Assembly (NCBI GenBank): GCA_041879415.1
Contig: CP090851.1
Coordinates: 2,232,001-2,296,000 of the forward strand
Reading direction: 5' to 3'
Source: Vibrio chagasii
Lineage (GTDB): Bacteria > Pseudomonadota > Gammaproteobacteria > Enterobacterales > Vibrionaceae
Length of the DNA stretch: 64,000 bases
The notes under the pieces are model-generated. The model was not told the origin of the DNA and made no database searches. It was given only the letters and a program-made list of their open reading frames with translations. Shown here piece by piece: positions 37,694-47,391 of this stretch (position 1 is the stretch's first letter; every line of letters begins with the position of its first letter). Made by a program: the position numbers and the translations under genes.

Positions 37694-38143
37694 TCAGTCA
37701 AACTCACTGTATTTGGAGAGCATAGTTTCGAGGTAAATACTTTGCGTACGGTTCATACGATCTTGCCATGCAATTGTGACAATAATGTTTTTGAGGGCGC
37801 CAGATAACGCTCCGCTCGCATTAGTAACTTCACATGTCATCGAATACGCAGAGCCTGATAAACCAGACAAGGGATCTGAACTCGCGATGTTGAGACAGTA
37901 ACTCGACTGATTTAGTTCCTCAAAAGGAATAAGCCCTACCGCCCCACTAACATTGAAAGCGCGAGTTCGATAATACTCCATCTGCCTTTCTGCAAAATGC
38001 AAAGCTTCGACACTCTGGAGCGCATGATCCGACTTTTGTTCCGCATACACCTGTAATTTAACCAACCCTAACGACGCGACACCAATCAGCAGAAAAGAGA
38101 TAAGTACCTCTAGCAAACTGAAGCCAGAATTCTTAGAAATCAT
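37694..38143 (-). CDS. pilV: Type IV pilus minor pilin PilV
   Basis: A minor pilin of about 149 residues. The prepilin leader MISKNSG is followed by FSLLEVLISFLLIG, with Phe at +1 and Glu at +5. The open frame extends further upstream, but that would give an implausibly long leader. The ATG at 38143 overlaps the end of the preceding PilX-like gene by 11 bp. Mature PilV joins the tip or priming complex with FimU/FimT, PilW and PilX. It is the last gene of the fimT-pilW-pilX-pilV cluster. Confidence 0.85.
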   Translation of the reverse strand: MISKNSGFSLLEVLISFLLIGVASLGLVKLQVYAEQKSDHALQSVEALHFAERQMEYYRTRAFNVSGAVGLIPFEELNQSSYCLNIASSDPLSGLSGSAYSMTCEVTNASGALSGALKNIIVTIAWQDRMNRTQSIYLETMLSKYSEFD

Positions 38144-39473
38144 TCCACGAGCCTCGCTGCCATTGGTACGTAGAAGGCGGGTCACTTGGGTTCGAATCCG
38201 CGCGAAAATCCATGTCCATATCACCCACTATGGTCGTCACTCCCGAGGGAGAATCAAAGATAAGACCACCAGAAGGCAAACCAGAAGCAAATTGAATCCC
38301 GACACTCTTTTTAACAACGCTAGCCTCATCGATGTCTTTGATAAAAGGCGCAAACACGTTGTTAGCCGCAAGCGAGTTCCAGAAGTTATCGACTCGCGTT
38401 TTCACATGGCTCTTCTGGTAATCAACCAAGTGATAAATCACCCCGTTATAGGCCATGGCGCCATTCAATGCGAGCACACCATCTTGAATTACGAGAAGTT
38501 GAGAGGGGTTATTTGCAGCTGATACCGCCGCATTGATGTGACAGTTACCTTCAATCCACAACCCTTTGGTTTGGCCAATCGTAAAATGGTCCATGATCTC
38601 AGGACCACACTCCGTCGCATTCAATAGCTGAACATGTTTAAACAAGTCCGTATCTTGCGACAGGTCGAGAATGTTTTGTTCCGTTCTAGCCATGCCAAAG
38701 AAGGTGTAAAACGGATTCATATTAGGATCTGGATTAAAGTCTTTCTTGAACGGCGGTGGGTTGGTTCCTTGATAATAATCAGGGGCATAGATCGAATAGG
38801 AACTACCGGAAGTGCCTTTCGGGATCTCCGTTTTATAATCGCTATGACAAGCGCCATCGAAACCAGAAAAGGGTCCATCAGCAGTAGGATTAAGGACTTC
38901 TAAACCCAACGCCTGCCCTGAATCACCGTGAGTAGCATCATATTGATAAGTAAACAGATCAGCGAATGAGACACTGACACACTCATATTCATTACCACTG
39001 ATTGGCTCTTCTTTTGCTGTTGGCTTGAGACTTAACGTACCAACTATCTCTATTGGTCCTGTCGACTGAATTGCTCCCGTGCCTAGTTGGGAGCGCTCTG
39101 TTATCGTCTTATAAAGGGAGTTTGTATTCGAAGAAGACGTCACCAAATACGTACTAGAGCTAGCCGTGCTCGACAGATCGATCTGGGGCTGGTCTTGATA
39201 AGGGGAACACCAGTCAGCAAAATCTGCTGGGCGAGTACTGGCATCTTGAATGTCGGAAACACTTTTATCTAATTCAAGTAGATAAGCGTAAGTACACTCC
39301 AGTCCACCTTCCGAACGCCAATGTGCTTGCCTGCCTTGAACTTCATTTTGAGCCACTTTCATCTGATGGAAGATACTTCGATAGGAGCCTAGCGTGACAA
39401 CTAAGGCTCCAAGCAAAAGCACAGATGTAATCAACAAAGTCACTACGCCATGCTGCTTTGCATAATTCCTCAT
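38133..39473 (-). CDS. PilX-like minor pilin/pilus assembly protein
   Basis: A 446-residue protein with a prepilin-like start: a short basic leader MRNYAKQHG and the hydrophobic helix VVTLLITSVLLLGALVVTLG. It lacks Glu at +5, as is usual for PilX/GspK-type tip pilins. The rest is a large globular domain with six or more cysteines, much bigger than the other minor pilins here. The position between pilW and pilV matches PilX. The ATG overlaps the pilW stop as ATGA. GspK-like tip proteins are likewise large and lack Glu5, which supports a tip role; this is inference. Confidence 0.72.
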   Translation of the reverse strand: MRNYAKQHGVVTLLITSVLLLGALVVTLGSYRSIFHQMKVAQNEVQGRQAHWRSEGGLECTYAYLLELDKSVSDIQDASTRPADFADWCSPYQDQPQIDLSSTASSSTYLVTSSSNTNSLYKTITERSQLGTGAIQSTGPIEIVGTLSLKPTAKEEPISGNEYECVSVSFADLFTYQYDATHGDSGQALGLEVLNPTADGPFSGFDGACHSDYKTEIPKGTSGSSYSIYAPDYYQGTNPPPFKKDFNPDPNMNPFYTFFGMARTEQNILDLSQDTDLFKHVQLLNATECGPEIMDHFTIGQTKGLWIEGNCHINAAVSAANNPSQLLVIQDGVLALNGAMAYNGVIYHLVDYQKSHVKTRVDNFWNSLAANNVFAPFIKDIDEASVVKKSVGIQFASGLPSGGLIFDSPSGVTTIVGDMDMDFRADSNPSDPPSTYQWQRGSWNDF

Positions 39474-40096
39474 TGCCAATTCCTCTGCTTAATAGAAACA
39501 GACACCGACTTGGTCACCGCTGCAGTTGGAATCGATGCGGTAATACTAATATCCGTAAGCGTGCTTTTAATTGAGTTCTGCTCTAGCACCCGAGATGTAA
39601 TGTGGAACTCATCGACATCCATAATCGTGTCATCAAACAGTGAATAGCAGCCAGTAACCTCTTCAAACGTGGGGAACGCCTCTGATACCGTGGTGCCCTT
39701 CTCGCATATTTGCAGTTTGGTGCCGTTTTTTTGGTAAACAATATTGCGGTGGTTTTTATTGCCGCTCGAACCCTCTCTGAAATAAACAAAACCAACCGCA
39801 GCGCCACCACTCACTTGAATCGTATTGCTTGCACCAGATAACTTGATTGAGTAACCGTTTGAGCCGTCGTAACCCGCTCGTTGGATGTCTTCTTTCATCA
39901 CTTGTATGGTGCTGGTTAGGTTTTGTAGCAGCAGTAACTCAATGCCTTTGTCCTTGGCTATTCTCTGCCCTGTAATAAAGACACTTCCGATAATCGAGAT
40001 AGCGAAGACACCAATCACAGAGGCCACCATTAACTCAACCAATGAAGTACCTTGTTGCTTGCTGAGTCCTACCGCGACAGGTTTAACACGCATCAT
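39470..40096 (-). CDS. pilW: Type IV pilus minor pilin PilW
   Basis: A minor pilin of about 208 residues. The leader runs to QQG, followed by TSLVELMVASVIGVFAISIIG with Glu at +5. The C-terminal domain has two cysteines (LQICEKG and VTGCYSL) that may form a disulfide. The chosen ATG at 40096 overlaps the 3' end of fimT by 14 bp, with another ATG directly after it. Together with FimT, PilX and PilV it should form the priming complex of type IV pili in the inner membrane. Confidence 0.82.
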   Translation of the reverse strand: MMRVKPVAVGLSKQQGTSLVELMVASVIGVFAISIIGSVFITGQRIAKDKGIELLLLQNLTSTIQVMKEDIQRAGYDGSNGYSIKLSGASNTIQVSGGAAVGFVYFREGSSGNKNHRNIVYQKNGTKLQICEKGTTVSEAFPTFEEVTGCYSLFDDTIMDVDEFHITSRVLEQNSIKSTLTDISITASIPTAAVTKSVSVSIKQRNWQ

Positions 40097-40589
40097 AGCC
40101 ATACTGCGCACTCGACTCACCACACACTTTTATGCGCCCAGGAGGGCTAGATAATTTAATCAATAAACGGTCGGTTGAAGATGCACTGGGAGAAAGATAG
40201 ATCGTGCCTCTAGCTGGCCTACCCCTGACACTCTCAAAGCTGATTCTTTCTCCTGTGTAATTGTGAGAAAACGAGACATCGCGAAATGCTCCACCCGACA
40301 ACTGCAGCAAAGTTTCTCCAGTGAGATCTTCAGTCGGCTTCAACCATACCGTCCAATCACCAGTCGATTGCACTTCATTTTTTGCGGTAGAGAAATGCAC
40401 CCAGAGATCCTGATTCCTTTTCACCGATTCAGACTTAGCCTGAATTAAGAAACCATTGAGCTCACCAGCTAACCGCTGCATCTTGACGGATTGAGTCACC
40501 GAACTAAAACTCGGGGCAGCCGTCGCTATCAGTATCGACAGTACCGATACCGTTATTAACAGCTCTAATAAAGTAAACCCGCGAGTCAT
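40083..40589 (-). CDS. fimT: FimT/GspH-type minor pilin
   Basis: A 168-residue pseudopilin with a four-residue leader MTRG followed by FTLLELLITVSVLSILIATAAPSF, Phe at +1 and Glu at +5. The C-terminal part fits the GspH/FimT domain (QAKSESVKRNQDLWVHF), ending with Cys in IKVCGES and a terminal Cys. It is the first gene of the minor pilin operon. FimT homologues also bind DNA in natural transformation in some gammaproteobacteria, relevant because vibrios are competent, but this is not shown here. Confidence 0.85.
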   Translation of the reverse strand: MTRGFTLLELLITVSVLSILIATAAPSFSSVTQSVKMQRLAGELNGFLIQAKSESVKRNQDLWVHFSTAKNEVQSTGDWTVWLKPTEDLTGETLLQLSGGAFRDVSFSHNYTGERISFESVRGRPARGTIYLSPSASSTDRLLIKLSSPPGRIKVCGESSAQYGYDAC

Positions 40590-40691
40590 TTCCCAAATTC
40601 CTATGTAATTCAGTGCGTAACCGTATTTAATCTTGCAGCGATGCTACCACCGGAGAAGAATGTACTGAATTATGAGAGGAAACTACTCGCG

Positions 40692-41123
40692 ATGATTCGA
40701 AAAAATATATGCAACAGCAACAACATAAGCATGAGAGGGATGACATTGATCGAGTTATTGCTGGCTGTGGTCATCGTGGGAATACTTGGGGCAATCGCCT
40801 ACCCGAGTTATACCAACCATGTCATGAAAGCACATCGTGTCACCGCGTTGGCCGACATGACCAAGATACAATTAGAGATGGAAACCCTATATACGGGTGA
40901 CTATGCATCCGCAGCGCAGGGGATTATTTCCGCCGGGACATGCAGTTTTTGCGATACTGATACAAGCCGATACACGCTCGCTATCTCAGCAAGCAGCACC
41001 ACCTATACTATTCAAGCTGAGCCGCACGCCCCACAAACTAACGATGACTGCTTAGACTCAACGACTGATATTTTGGAATTACACCACTCTGGTATCTCGG
41101 AGCCAGAAGCGTGTTGGAAATAA
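40692..41123 (+). CDS. pilE: PilE-like type IV minor pilin
   Basis: A pilin of about 143 residues, divergent from the fimT operon. The prepilin site follows SMRG: MTLIELLLAVVIVGILGAIAYPSY, with Glu at +5. Four cysteines in the C-terminal half (TCSFCD, DDCLD, EACWK) could form disulfides including the D-region loop. I chose the ATG at 40692, with GAGAGGAAA about 11 nt upstream. An ATG at 40731 would leave a three-residue leader and has no binding site. No pilY1 homologue lies nearby. Confidence 0.8.
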   Translation: MIRKNICNSNNISMRGMTLIELLLAVVIVGILGAIAYPSYTNHVMKAHRVTALADMTKIQLEMETLYTGDYASAAQGIISAGTCSFCDTDTSRYTLAISASSTTYTIQAEPHAPQTNDDCLDSTTDILELHHSGISEPEACWK

Positions 41124-41176
41124 CGAGGTAAGCCAATCAGCACCATGTGTGACCACTTTTCTATTTTCTACAGACA

Positions 41177-41212
41177 CAAAAAAGCCTGCTACAAGAGCAG
41201 GCTTTCTATTTT
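41177..41212. terminator. Bidirectional terminator between pilE and dnaJ
   Basis: AAAGCCTGCT (41181-41190) and AGCAGGCTTT (41196-41205) form a 10-bp stem with A-rich sequence on the left and T-rich on the right. It serves the convergent pilE and dnaJ genes. Confidence 0.9.
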
Positions 41213-41258
41213 CGTCATTAAGTTAAAGTATCAATAACTTAATATTTCAATAATCTAA

Positions 41259-42404
41259 TTACTTAGTTAGGTCATCGAAGAAGTTTTTTACGCCGCTGAA
41301 GAAACCTTCAGACTTAGGCTTGTGCTTGCTTGCCGCTTCGCCGCCACATGTCTCTTCAAACTCACGTAGAAGTTCTTTCTGACGAGAGCTTAGCTTAACT
41401 GGCGTCTCAACCACTAGCTTAACGATTAGGTCACCCACACCGCCGCCACGAACACCTTTCACGCCTTTGCCACGCATACGGAACATACGGCCCGTTTGTG
41501 TCTCTTCTGGCACTTTTAGGTTTACACGACCATCCAGTGTTGGAACTTCAACTTCACCACCTAGAGCTGCCATAGAGAAGCTTACTGGTACTTCGCAGTA
41601 AAGGTTGTTGCCATCACGTTCGAAGATGTTGTGCTCTTTTACGTGAACTTGTACGTATAGGTCGCCAGCTGGAGCGCCTTGCTCTCCCGCTTCACCTTCG
41701 CCAGATAGACGAATACGGTCGCCAGTATCAACACCAGCAGGGATCTTAACGTTAAGTGTTTTCGTCTTCTGCTTACGGCCTTGACCGTGACAAGAGTTAC
41801 ATGGGTCTTTGATGATCTTGCCTTTACCGTTACAAGTAGGACAAGTCTGCTGAACCGCGAAGAAACCTTGACGCATTTGTACTTGGCCGTGGCCATGACA
41901 AGTGCCACAAGTTTGCGCAGAAGAACCTTTCTTCGCACCGCTACCATCACAAGTGTCACATTCAACCAGTGTTGGTACTTCAATCTCTTTAGATACACCA
42001 CGAACCGCTTCTTCAAGCGTCAGTTCCATGTTGTAACGTAGGTCTGAACCACGTTGTGCACGTTGTTGACCGCCACCACGACGACCGCCGCCGAAGATGT
42101 CGCCAAATACGTCACCGAAGATATCGCCGAAGTCACCTTGACCGCCGCCGAAACCGCCGCCGCCACCCATGCCGCCTTGTTCAAAAGCTGCGTGGCCGTA
42201 TTGGTCGTAAGCTGCTTTCTTTTGAGGATCGGTTAGGATCTCGTACGCTACTTTTACTTCTTTAAATTTGTCCGCTGCGCTCTCATCACCCTGGTTACGG
42301 TCCGGGTGGAATTTCATTGCTAAGCGCTTGTACGCTTTTTTAATATCGCGCTCTGATGCATCGCGGCTTACGCCTAATACTTCGTAAAAATCACGTTTTG
42401 ACAT
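41259..42404 (-). CDS. dnaJ: Chaperone DnaJ (Hsp40)
   Basis: DnaJ delivers unfolded clients to DnaK and stimulates its ATPase. The 381-residue protein is a canonical type I Hsp40. The J domain is residues 1-70 (HPD in KFHPDRNQG). A Gly/Phe-rich region follows, then a zinc-finger region with four CxxCxGxG repeats ([32 protein letters not shown]). C-terminal substrate-binding and dimerisation domains close it. It lies 284 bp downstream of dnaK, a longer spacer than in E. coli, with two hairpins that could lower dnaJ relative to dnaK. Confidence 0.98.
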   Translation of the reverse strand: MSKRDFYEVLGVSRDASERDIKKAYKRLAMKFHPDRNQGDESAADKFKEVKVAYEILTDPQKKAAYDQYGHAAFEQGGMGGGGGFGGGQGDFGDIFGDVFGDIFGGGRRGGGQQRAQRGSDLRYNMELTLEEAVRGVSKEIEVPTLVECDTCDGSGAKKGSSAQTCGTCHGHGQVQMRQGFFAVQQTCPTCNGKGKIIKDPCNSCHGQGRKQKTKTLNVKIPAGVDTGDRIRLSGEGEAGEQGAPAGDLYVQVHVKEHNIFERDGNNLYCEVPVSFSMAALGGEVEVPTLDGRVNLKVPEETQTGRMFRMRGKGVKGVRGGGVGDLIVKLVVETPVKLSSRQKELLREFEETCGGEAASKHKPKSEGFFSGVKNFFDDLTK

Positions 42405-42539
42405 GTTCTAGGTCACCAAAATAATTGCTACTACCGAAAAGTAACTTCAGTAGTCTGTGTATCAATCTAGATAAAAGTTCTGCCGGCTGAATCACCGAAT
42501 AAAGCTATTATCTAGATCGACAAGTCTAAATACAAATTT

Positions 42540-42569
42540 ACGGGCGTGAGAGTTACCTCTGACGCCCGT
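42540..42569 (-). other. Hairpin in the dnaK-dnaJ spacer
   Basis: ACGGGCGTGAGAG pairs with CTCTGACGCCCGT (8 bp, one mismatch, 4 bp) around a 4-nt TTAC loop. It is very stable but is followed on the minus strand by AAATTTG, not a T run. An attenuator or an mRNA-processing/stability element is more likely than a full terminator. Confidence 0.55.
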
Positions 42570-42620
42570 ATTAATAAGTCTTCGAGACAAATTTCTAAGC
42601 AGGTAGCTTGAGTTCTAGGA

Positions 42621-42657
42621 GGAAGCGCGCAGCCTACGCTAGTAGGTGAGCACTTCC
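42621..42657. repeat. Imperfect palindrome in the dnaK-dnaJ spacer, possible dispersed element
   Basis: GGAAGCGC (42621-42628) pairs with GCACTTCC (42650-42657) with one wobble. Inside, CCTAC (42633-42637) pairs with GTAGG (42642-42646) around a 4-nt loop. The flanks look like the kind of intergenic sequence repeated in Vibrio genomes, but I cannot confirm copy number from one window. Confidence 0.45.
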
Positions 42658-42688
42658 GACAACGAAATCAGGCTACTCTGCGACGAAA

Positions 42689-44596
42689 TTATTTCTTGTC
42701 GTCTTTAACTTCTTCGAACTCAGCGTCTACAACGTCGTCGTCTTGCTTAGGTTGCTCACCCGCTTCAGCGCCAGCTTGCTGTGCTTGTTGTTGAGCGATT
42801 TCCATTAGCTTCTGAGCTGCTTGCATAAGTTCTTGAACTTTAGCGTCGATAGCTTCTTTGTCGTTACTAGACTTAACTTCTTCTAGTGCCGCGATAGCTG
42901 CTTCGATCTTCTCTTTCTCGTCTGCAGGTAGAGCTTCACCAGCTTCTTCTACTTGCTTCTTAGTACCGTGAATCATTTGGTCAGCTTGGTTACGTGCAGT
43001 TACTAGCTCTTCGAACTTCTTGTCCGCTTCTTTGTTAGCTTCTGCTTCTTGTACCATTGCTTCGATCTCTTCCTCAGACAGACCGCCTGATGCTTGGATA
43101 GTGATCTTCTGCTCTTTACCTGTCGCTTTATCTTTCGCAGATACGTTTAGGATACCGTCAGCATCTAGGTCGAAAGTTACTTCGATTTGTGGCATGCCAC
43201 GTGGTGCTGGTTGGATACCTTCTAGGTTGAACTGACCAAGAGACTTGTTGTAAGTCGCTTGCTTACGCTCACCTTGTAGTACGTGGATAGTTACCGCGCT
43301 TTGGTTGTCTTCAGCTGTAGAGAACACTTGATCCGCTTTTGTAGGGATAGTTGTGTTTTTCTCGATTAGCTTAGTCATTACGCCGCCCATCGTTTCGATA
43401 CCGAAAGATAGAGGAGTAACGTCTAGAAGTAGTACGTCTTTGACGTCACCAGCTAGTACACCACCTTGAACTGCAGCACCCATTGCTACTGCTTCGTCAG
43501 GGTTTACGTCTTTACGAGCTTCTTTACCGAAGAACTCAGCAACTTTAGCTTGAACCATAGGCATACGAGTTTGACCACCAACTAGGATAACGTCAGTGAT
43601 TTCGCCTACAGATAGGTCAGCATCCGCTAGAGCAACTTTTAGAGGCTCAAGAGAACGTTGTACAAGGTCTTCAACTAGAGACTCAAGCTTCGCACGAGTC
43701 ACTTTGATGTTCATGTGCTTAGGACCAGTCGCATCAGCAGTAACGTAAGGTAGGTTTACGTCAGTTTGAGTAGTAGAAGAAAGCTCGATTTTCGCTTTTT
43801 CTGCTGCTTCTTTAACACGCTGCATTGCTAGTGGATCAGCTTTAAGGTCAATACCTTGCTCTTTCTTGAACTCATCTACTAGGTAGTTGATCATGCGGTT
43901 ATCGAAATCTTCACCACCAAGGTGAGTGTCACCGTTAGTTGAAAGAACTTCGAAAGTCTTCTCGCCTTCTACTTCATCGATTTCGATGATAGAGATATCG
44001 AATGTACCACCACCAAGGTCGTATACAGCGATAGTGCGATCACCGCCTTGCTTGTCTAGACCGTAAGCTAGAGCAGCAGCAGTTGGTTCGTTGATGATAC
44101 GTTTAACATCTAGACCAGCGATACGGCCAGCATCTTTAGTTGCTTGACGTTGAGCATCGTTAAAGTAAGCAGGAACAGTTACAACTGCGCCAGTTACTTC
44201 TTCGCCTAGGAAGTCTTCAGCTGTTTTCTTCATTTTCTTAAGAACTTCAGCAGATACTTGAGGAGCAGCCATTTTTTGGCCTTGCGCTTCTACCCATGCA
44301 TCACCGTTGTCAGCCTTAACAATGTTGAAAGGCATGATTTCGATATCGCGTTGAACTTCTTCATCTTCAAAACGACGACCGATTAGACGCTTGATAGCGA
44401 ACAGTGTGTTTTGAGGGTTAGTAACAGCTTGACGTTTTGCAGGTTGACCAACTAGCGTCTCGCCTTCTGTGTATGCGATTACTGATGCTGTTGTACGTTC
44501 GCCTTCAGCATTTTCGATTACGCGTGGTTTGTCGCCGTCAAGAACAGCAACACAAGAGTTAGTAGTACCTAAATCAATACCAATGATTTTACCCAT
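42689..44596 (-). CDS. dnaK: Chaperone DnaK (Hsp70)
   Basis: DnaK is the ATP-driven Hsp70 chaperone; with DnaJ and GrpE it folds and disaggregates proteins and controls sigma-32. The 635-residue protein (E. coli 638) has the nucleotide-binding domain with [13 protein letters not shown] at the N-terminus, [11 protein letters not shown] and [13 protein letters not shown] linker leads to the substrate-binding domain, with [14 protein letters not shown]. The helical lid ends in a Glu/Asp-rich tail ending EEVKDDKK. A sigma-32 type promoter lies upstream. The spacer to dnaJ contains hairpins. Confidence 0.99.
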   Translation of the reverse strand: MGKIIGIDLGTTNSCVAVLDGDKPRVIENAEGERTTASVIAYTEGETLVGQPAKRQAVTNPQNTLFAIKRLIGRRFEDEEVQRDIEIMPFNIVKADNGDAWVEAQGQKMAAPQVSAEVLKKMKKTAEDFLGEEVTGAVVTVPAYFNDAQRQATKDAGRIAGLDVKRIINEPTAAALAYGLDKQGGDRTIAVYDLGGGTFDISIIEIDEVEGEKTFEVLSTNGDTHLGGEDFDNRMINYLVDEFKKEQGIDLKADPLAMQRVKEAAEKAKIELSSTTQTDVNLPYVTADATGPKHMNIKVTRAKLESLVEDLVQRSLEPLKVALADADLSVGEITDVILVGGQTRMPMVQAKVAEFFGKEARKDVNPDEAVAMGAAVQGGVLAGDVKDVLLLDVTPLSFGIETMGGVMTKLIEKNTTIPTKADQVFSTAEDNQSAVTIHVLQGERKQATYNKSLGQFNLEGIQPAPRGMPQIEVTFDLDADGILNVSAKDKATGKEQKITIQASGGLSEEEIEAMVQEAEANKEADKKFEELVTARNQADQMIHGTKKQVEEAGEALPADEKEKIEAAIAALEEVKSSNDKEAIDAKVQELMQAAQKLMEIAQQQAQQAGAEAGEQPKQDDDVVDAEFEEVKDDKK

Positions 44597-44722
44597 CAGG
44601 CTATCTCCGAAATATATTCTATTAAGTTTTTGCTATACCCACTGATGTGGGGGTGGTAATTAGAGATTCAACCCTAATACACAAAATTAAAGTGCAAATA
44701 CAATTTGCTTTCGTATGCACCA

Positions 44723-44751
44723 TAGATAAGGGCTCACGATACCTTTTCAAG
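44723..44751 (-). promoter_or_regulatory. Sigma-32 (heat shock) promoter of dnaK
   Basis: On the minus strand the -35 is CTTGAAA (44745-44751). A 13-bp spacer is followed by a CCCTTATCTA -10 (44723-44732, sharing one C with the spacer count). This fits the sigma-32 consensus CTTGAAA/CCCCATNT closely. It lies about 130 bp before the dnaK start. Confidence 0.85.
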
Positions 44752-44922
44752 GGTAAAAACGGATTTTTTTACATTTATTTTAATAAAAAGAATGATTAGG
44801 TAAGAATGCATATCATTAACACACTAATAAACCCGTAATTCGATTCAAAAGCCCCGTTTTGCCTTATGTGGGCGACAGCTGGTGTTGCTGTACAAGCCTT
44901 ATGGCTAACGATCAACGCTAAT

Positions 44923-44952
44923 AAAAAACGGAGCCACTTGGGCTCCGTTTTC
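44923..44952. terminator. Rho-independent terminator after the DAACS symporter gene
   Basis: AAAACGGAGCC (44925-44935) and GGCTCCGTTTT (44941-44951) form an 11-bp stem with a 5-nt loop, with an A run on the left for minus-strand transcripts. Confidence 0.92.
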
Positions 44953-45001
44953 AATCAAGGCTTTCTACATAGACATTGTCTATAGAAGGAAGAACTTTTA
45001 A

Positions 45002-46276
45002 TTAAGCTTCTGCTTTCTTCAGTTCAACTTCTTCGTCTGCTTCAACGCCGATTTCGTTTTCAGATTTTGCAACGATAGTGTTTACCGCTGTGTCACCAAC
45101 TACGTTTGAAGAAGTACAGAACATGTCACAGATACGGTCAACAGCAGCAACGATAGCTAGACCTTCTGGTGGTAGACCTAGTTGGTGCAATAGAACACCT
45201 ACCATTACTACACCGCCACCTGGAACACCACCAGCACCGATAGACAGTAGCAGGATAGTTAGACCTAGAGTGAAGATATCAGCGGTGTTGATTGGCTGAC
45301 CAAATGCGTTTGCTACGAACATAGTTGCTAGTGCGATGTAGATAGATACACCAGACATGTTCATTGTTGCACCTAGTGGTACACCGAAGCCCGCTACTGA
45401 CTTAGATACGTTTAGCTTGTCAGTAAGAGTGCGCATTGTTACTGGGATTGTCGCGTTCGAACTTGCAGTAGATAGTGAGAATAGAACCTGCTCACGAGTT
45501 GCACGTAGGAACTGCTTTGGAGAAATACCAGTGAATGAACCCACCATCATTGGGTAGAAGAAGAAGATCCAGAACACAAGCATTGCAACAACAAGCGCTA
45601 CGTAGCCAGCTACTGACATTAGCGTGTTTGCATCCAGTGTTGCACCTAGTTGAATCATCAGAGCGAATACACCGTATGGCGCAAGGCTCATTACTAGGCC
45701 GATAAGCTTCATCATGATTTCGTTAGCCATCTTGAACGTCTTGATAGCTGGGCCACCACGAGAATCAAGCGCTTGAATTGCAAGACCAGTCAGAATCGCC
45801 ATGAAGATGATTTGTAGCATGTCGCCACTTGCGAACGCTTGTACTGGGTTGCTAGGAACGATGTTTACAACAAGAGAGAAGATGTCTGGTGTTTCTGTTG
45901 TTGTAAGTGCAATCGTCTCAGAAACCGTACCTGCTAGGTTTGCACCCGCACCAGGTTGGAAGATAAGACCAATCGTTAGAGCAGCAGAGATCGCGATGAT
46001 GGTGTTAATAATGTAAAGACCAAAGGTTTTACCACCAAGACGACCAAATGAACGGATATCTTTTAGTTCAACGATACCGCAAACAATAGATACATATACA
46101 AGAGGCACTACTAGCAACTTGATAAGTGATACGAACATACCACCAGCGCCTTCTGCAGCACCAAGTAGGTAAGTGTCAAAAATAGCGATTCCGCTGAATA
46201 GGTACTGAATAGCAGTACCAATAATCAGGCCGACAAACAGGCCTACAAAAATCTTACTTGAGAGCGATTTATCCAT
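45002..46276 (-). CDS. Dicarboxylate/amino acid:cation symporter (DAACS), probably neutral amino acid type
   Basis: A 424-residue inner-membrane symporter of the glutamate-transporter fold. It starts at the ATG at 46276, which has GGAGAAG upstream. HP1 carries the serine-rich STASSNATIPVT; TM7 has NMSGVSIY; TM8 has VDRICDMFCTSSNVVGD. In acidic-substrate transporters the TM8 pattern is DMxRT, where the Arg binds the side-chain carboxylate. Here that position is Cys, as in neutral amino acid exchangers. I infer neutral amino acid uptake (Ser, Ala, Thr or similar) with Na+ rather than glutamate or dicarboxylates. It stands alone between dnaK and grpE with its own terminator. Confidence 0.88.
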   Translation of the reverse strand: MDKSLSSKIFVGLFVGLIIGTAIQYLFSGIAIFDTYLLGAAEGAGGMFVSLIKLLVVPLVYVSIVCGIVELKDIRSFGRLGGKTFGLYIINTIIAISAALTIGLIFQPGAGANLAGTVSETIALTTTETPDIFSLVVNIVPSNPVQAFASGDMLQIIFMAILTGLAIQALDSRGGPAIKTFKMANEIMMKLIGLVMSLAPYGVFALMIQLGATLDANTLMSVAGYVALVVAMLVFWIFFFYPMMVGSFTGISPKQFLRATREQVLFSLSTASSNATIPVTMRTLTDKLNVSKSVAGFGVPLGATMNMSGVSIYIALATMFVANAFGQPINTADIFTLGLTILLLSIGAGGVPGGGVVMVGVLLHQLGLPPEGLAIVAAVDRICDMFCTSSNVVGDTAVNTIVAKSENEIGVEADEEVELKKAEA

Positions 46277-46548
46277 CGTTCTTCTCCAGTCTGTTGTGTT
46301 TAAAATTTGTACTTTTATAGTTGTATATGCGAGTAATATCGCCATATGGCAGTGGATTTTACATACAAGGATAACAATTAAAAGCATTTGTTTACAAAAA
46401 TATCACAAGTGTGACATCAAAACATTTTCTCATTAACAACCAGTTTCATAACACAAAACTCTAAAGCGCTGTTCCGTATGGAATAAAAAGAACAACATCC
46501 TTAATGCACTTTGACGGACTATTTACGCGGATTCTCAAGTAACAGGCA

Positions 46549-46575
46549 CAAAAAAGAGAGGCATAAGCCTCTCTT
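46549..46575 (-). terminator. Rho-independent terminator after grpE
   Basis: AAGAGAGGC and GCCTCTCTT form a 9-bp stem with an ATAA loop; the A run on the left is the U tract of minus-strand transcripts. Confidence 0.88.
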
Positions 46576-46666
46576 CTTATTTCACATCAACTAGTGAATT
46601 ATGTTGTAACTGCAGCTCGCTTGATCAGTAAAAGGTCGAACCTTTCACTTAGCAAGCACCACTCAA

Positions 46667-47248
46667 TTACTTAGCAACCATTACCATTGCAGGACGAACT
46701 ACACGACCGTTTAGCTCGTAGCCTTTTTGCATCACGAACATAACCGTGTTTGATTCGTGATCTGGGCTTTCTTGGATAGACATCGCTTGGTGGAATTCAG
46801 GGTTGAACGCTTCACCTTCAGGGTTGATCTCTTTAAGACCGAACTTAGCAACTGTGTCTACGAATGTTTTGTGCGTAAGCTCAACACCTTCGTATAGTGG
46901 CTTAACCACTTCGTTTTCAGCGTCTGCAGCTTGCATTGCACGCTCAAGGTTGTCGATAACAGGCAGTAGACCTTCAGCAAACTTGTTCAAAGCGAATTTA
47001 CGCGCTTTATCAATTTCTTGCTCGCTACGGCGACGCATGTTTTCAACTTCAGCTTTAGCGCGAAGAACAGAGTCTTGCTGCTCTTTCACTTTAGTTTCGC
47101 TAGCTAGCAATGCCGCTTCTAGTTGAGCAATCTTTGCTTCCTGCTCATCAGCAGCGTCTGCGTTCAGTTCAGCTTCTTCAACTTTTTCTGCTTCAGCAAT
47201 GATCTGATCTAGTTCTTCTTCGGTTACTTTGTTTTCTTCGTTGCTCAT
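46667..47248 (-). CDS. grpE: Nucleotide exchange factor GrpE
   Basis: GrpE releases ADP from DnaK. From the ATG at 47248 (TGGAGATATC upstream) the protein has 193 residues, close to E. coli (197). The N-terminus is acidic. A long helical coiled-coil section follows (about 35-130, with [20 protein letters not shown]). The C-terminal beta domain has [10 protein letters not shown] and [12 protein letters not shown]. The frame is open further upstream, but that sequence is not GrpE-like and covers the promoter leader. A sigma-32 type promoter lies in the divergent spacer with nadK. Confidence 0.97.
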   Translation of the reverse strand: MSNEENKVTEEELDQIIAEAEKVEEAELNADAADEQEAKIAQLEAALLASETKVKEQQDSVLRAKAEVENMRRRSEQEIDKARKFALNKFAEGLLPVIDNLERAMQAADAENEVVKPLYEGVELTHKTFVDTVAKFGLKEINPEGEAFNPEFHQAMSIQESPDHESNTVMFVMQKGYELNGRVVRPAMVMVAK

Positions 47249-47340
47249 GATATCTCCAGAATTCGTTTCCAATGCAAGTGACAGGCGGGTTTGCGCCTCA
47301 AATTGATATAAAACACTCGCATAGACGTTCAACTTGCCTT

Positions 47341-47370
47341 TATTATGGGGATGAAGAATTTTGATTCAAG
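47341..47370 (-). promoter_or_regulatory. Sigma-32 (heat shock) promoter of grpE
   Basis: On the minus strand CTTGAAT (47364-47370) is followed by 13 bp and CCCCATAATA (47341-47350), an almost perfect sigma-32 promoter. It lies in the 143-bp spacer between divergent grpE and nadK. Confidence 0.88.
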
Positions 47371-47391
47371 CCTAATTCGTTTGGAAACCTT

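Noticed and set aside
46403..46414. CRP site upstream of the DAACS gene (TCACAAGTGTGA)
   Set aside because: The half-sites are inverted relative to TGTGA-N6-TCACA and only 2 bp apart, so this is not a CRP site.
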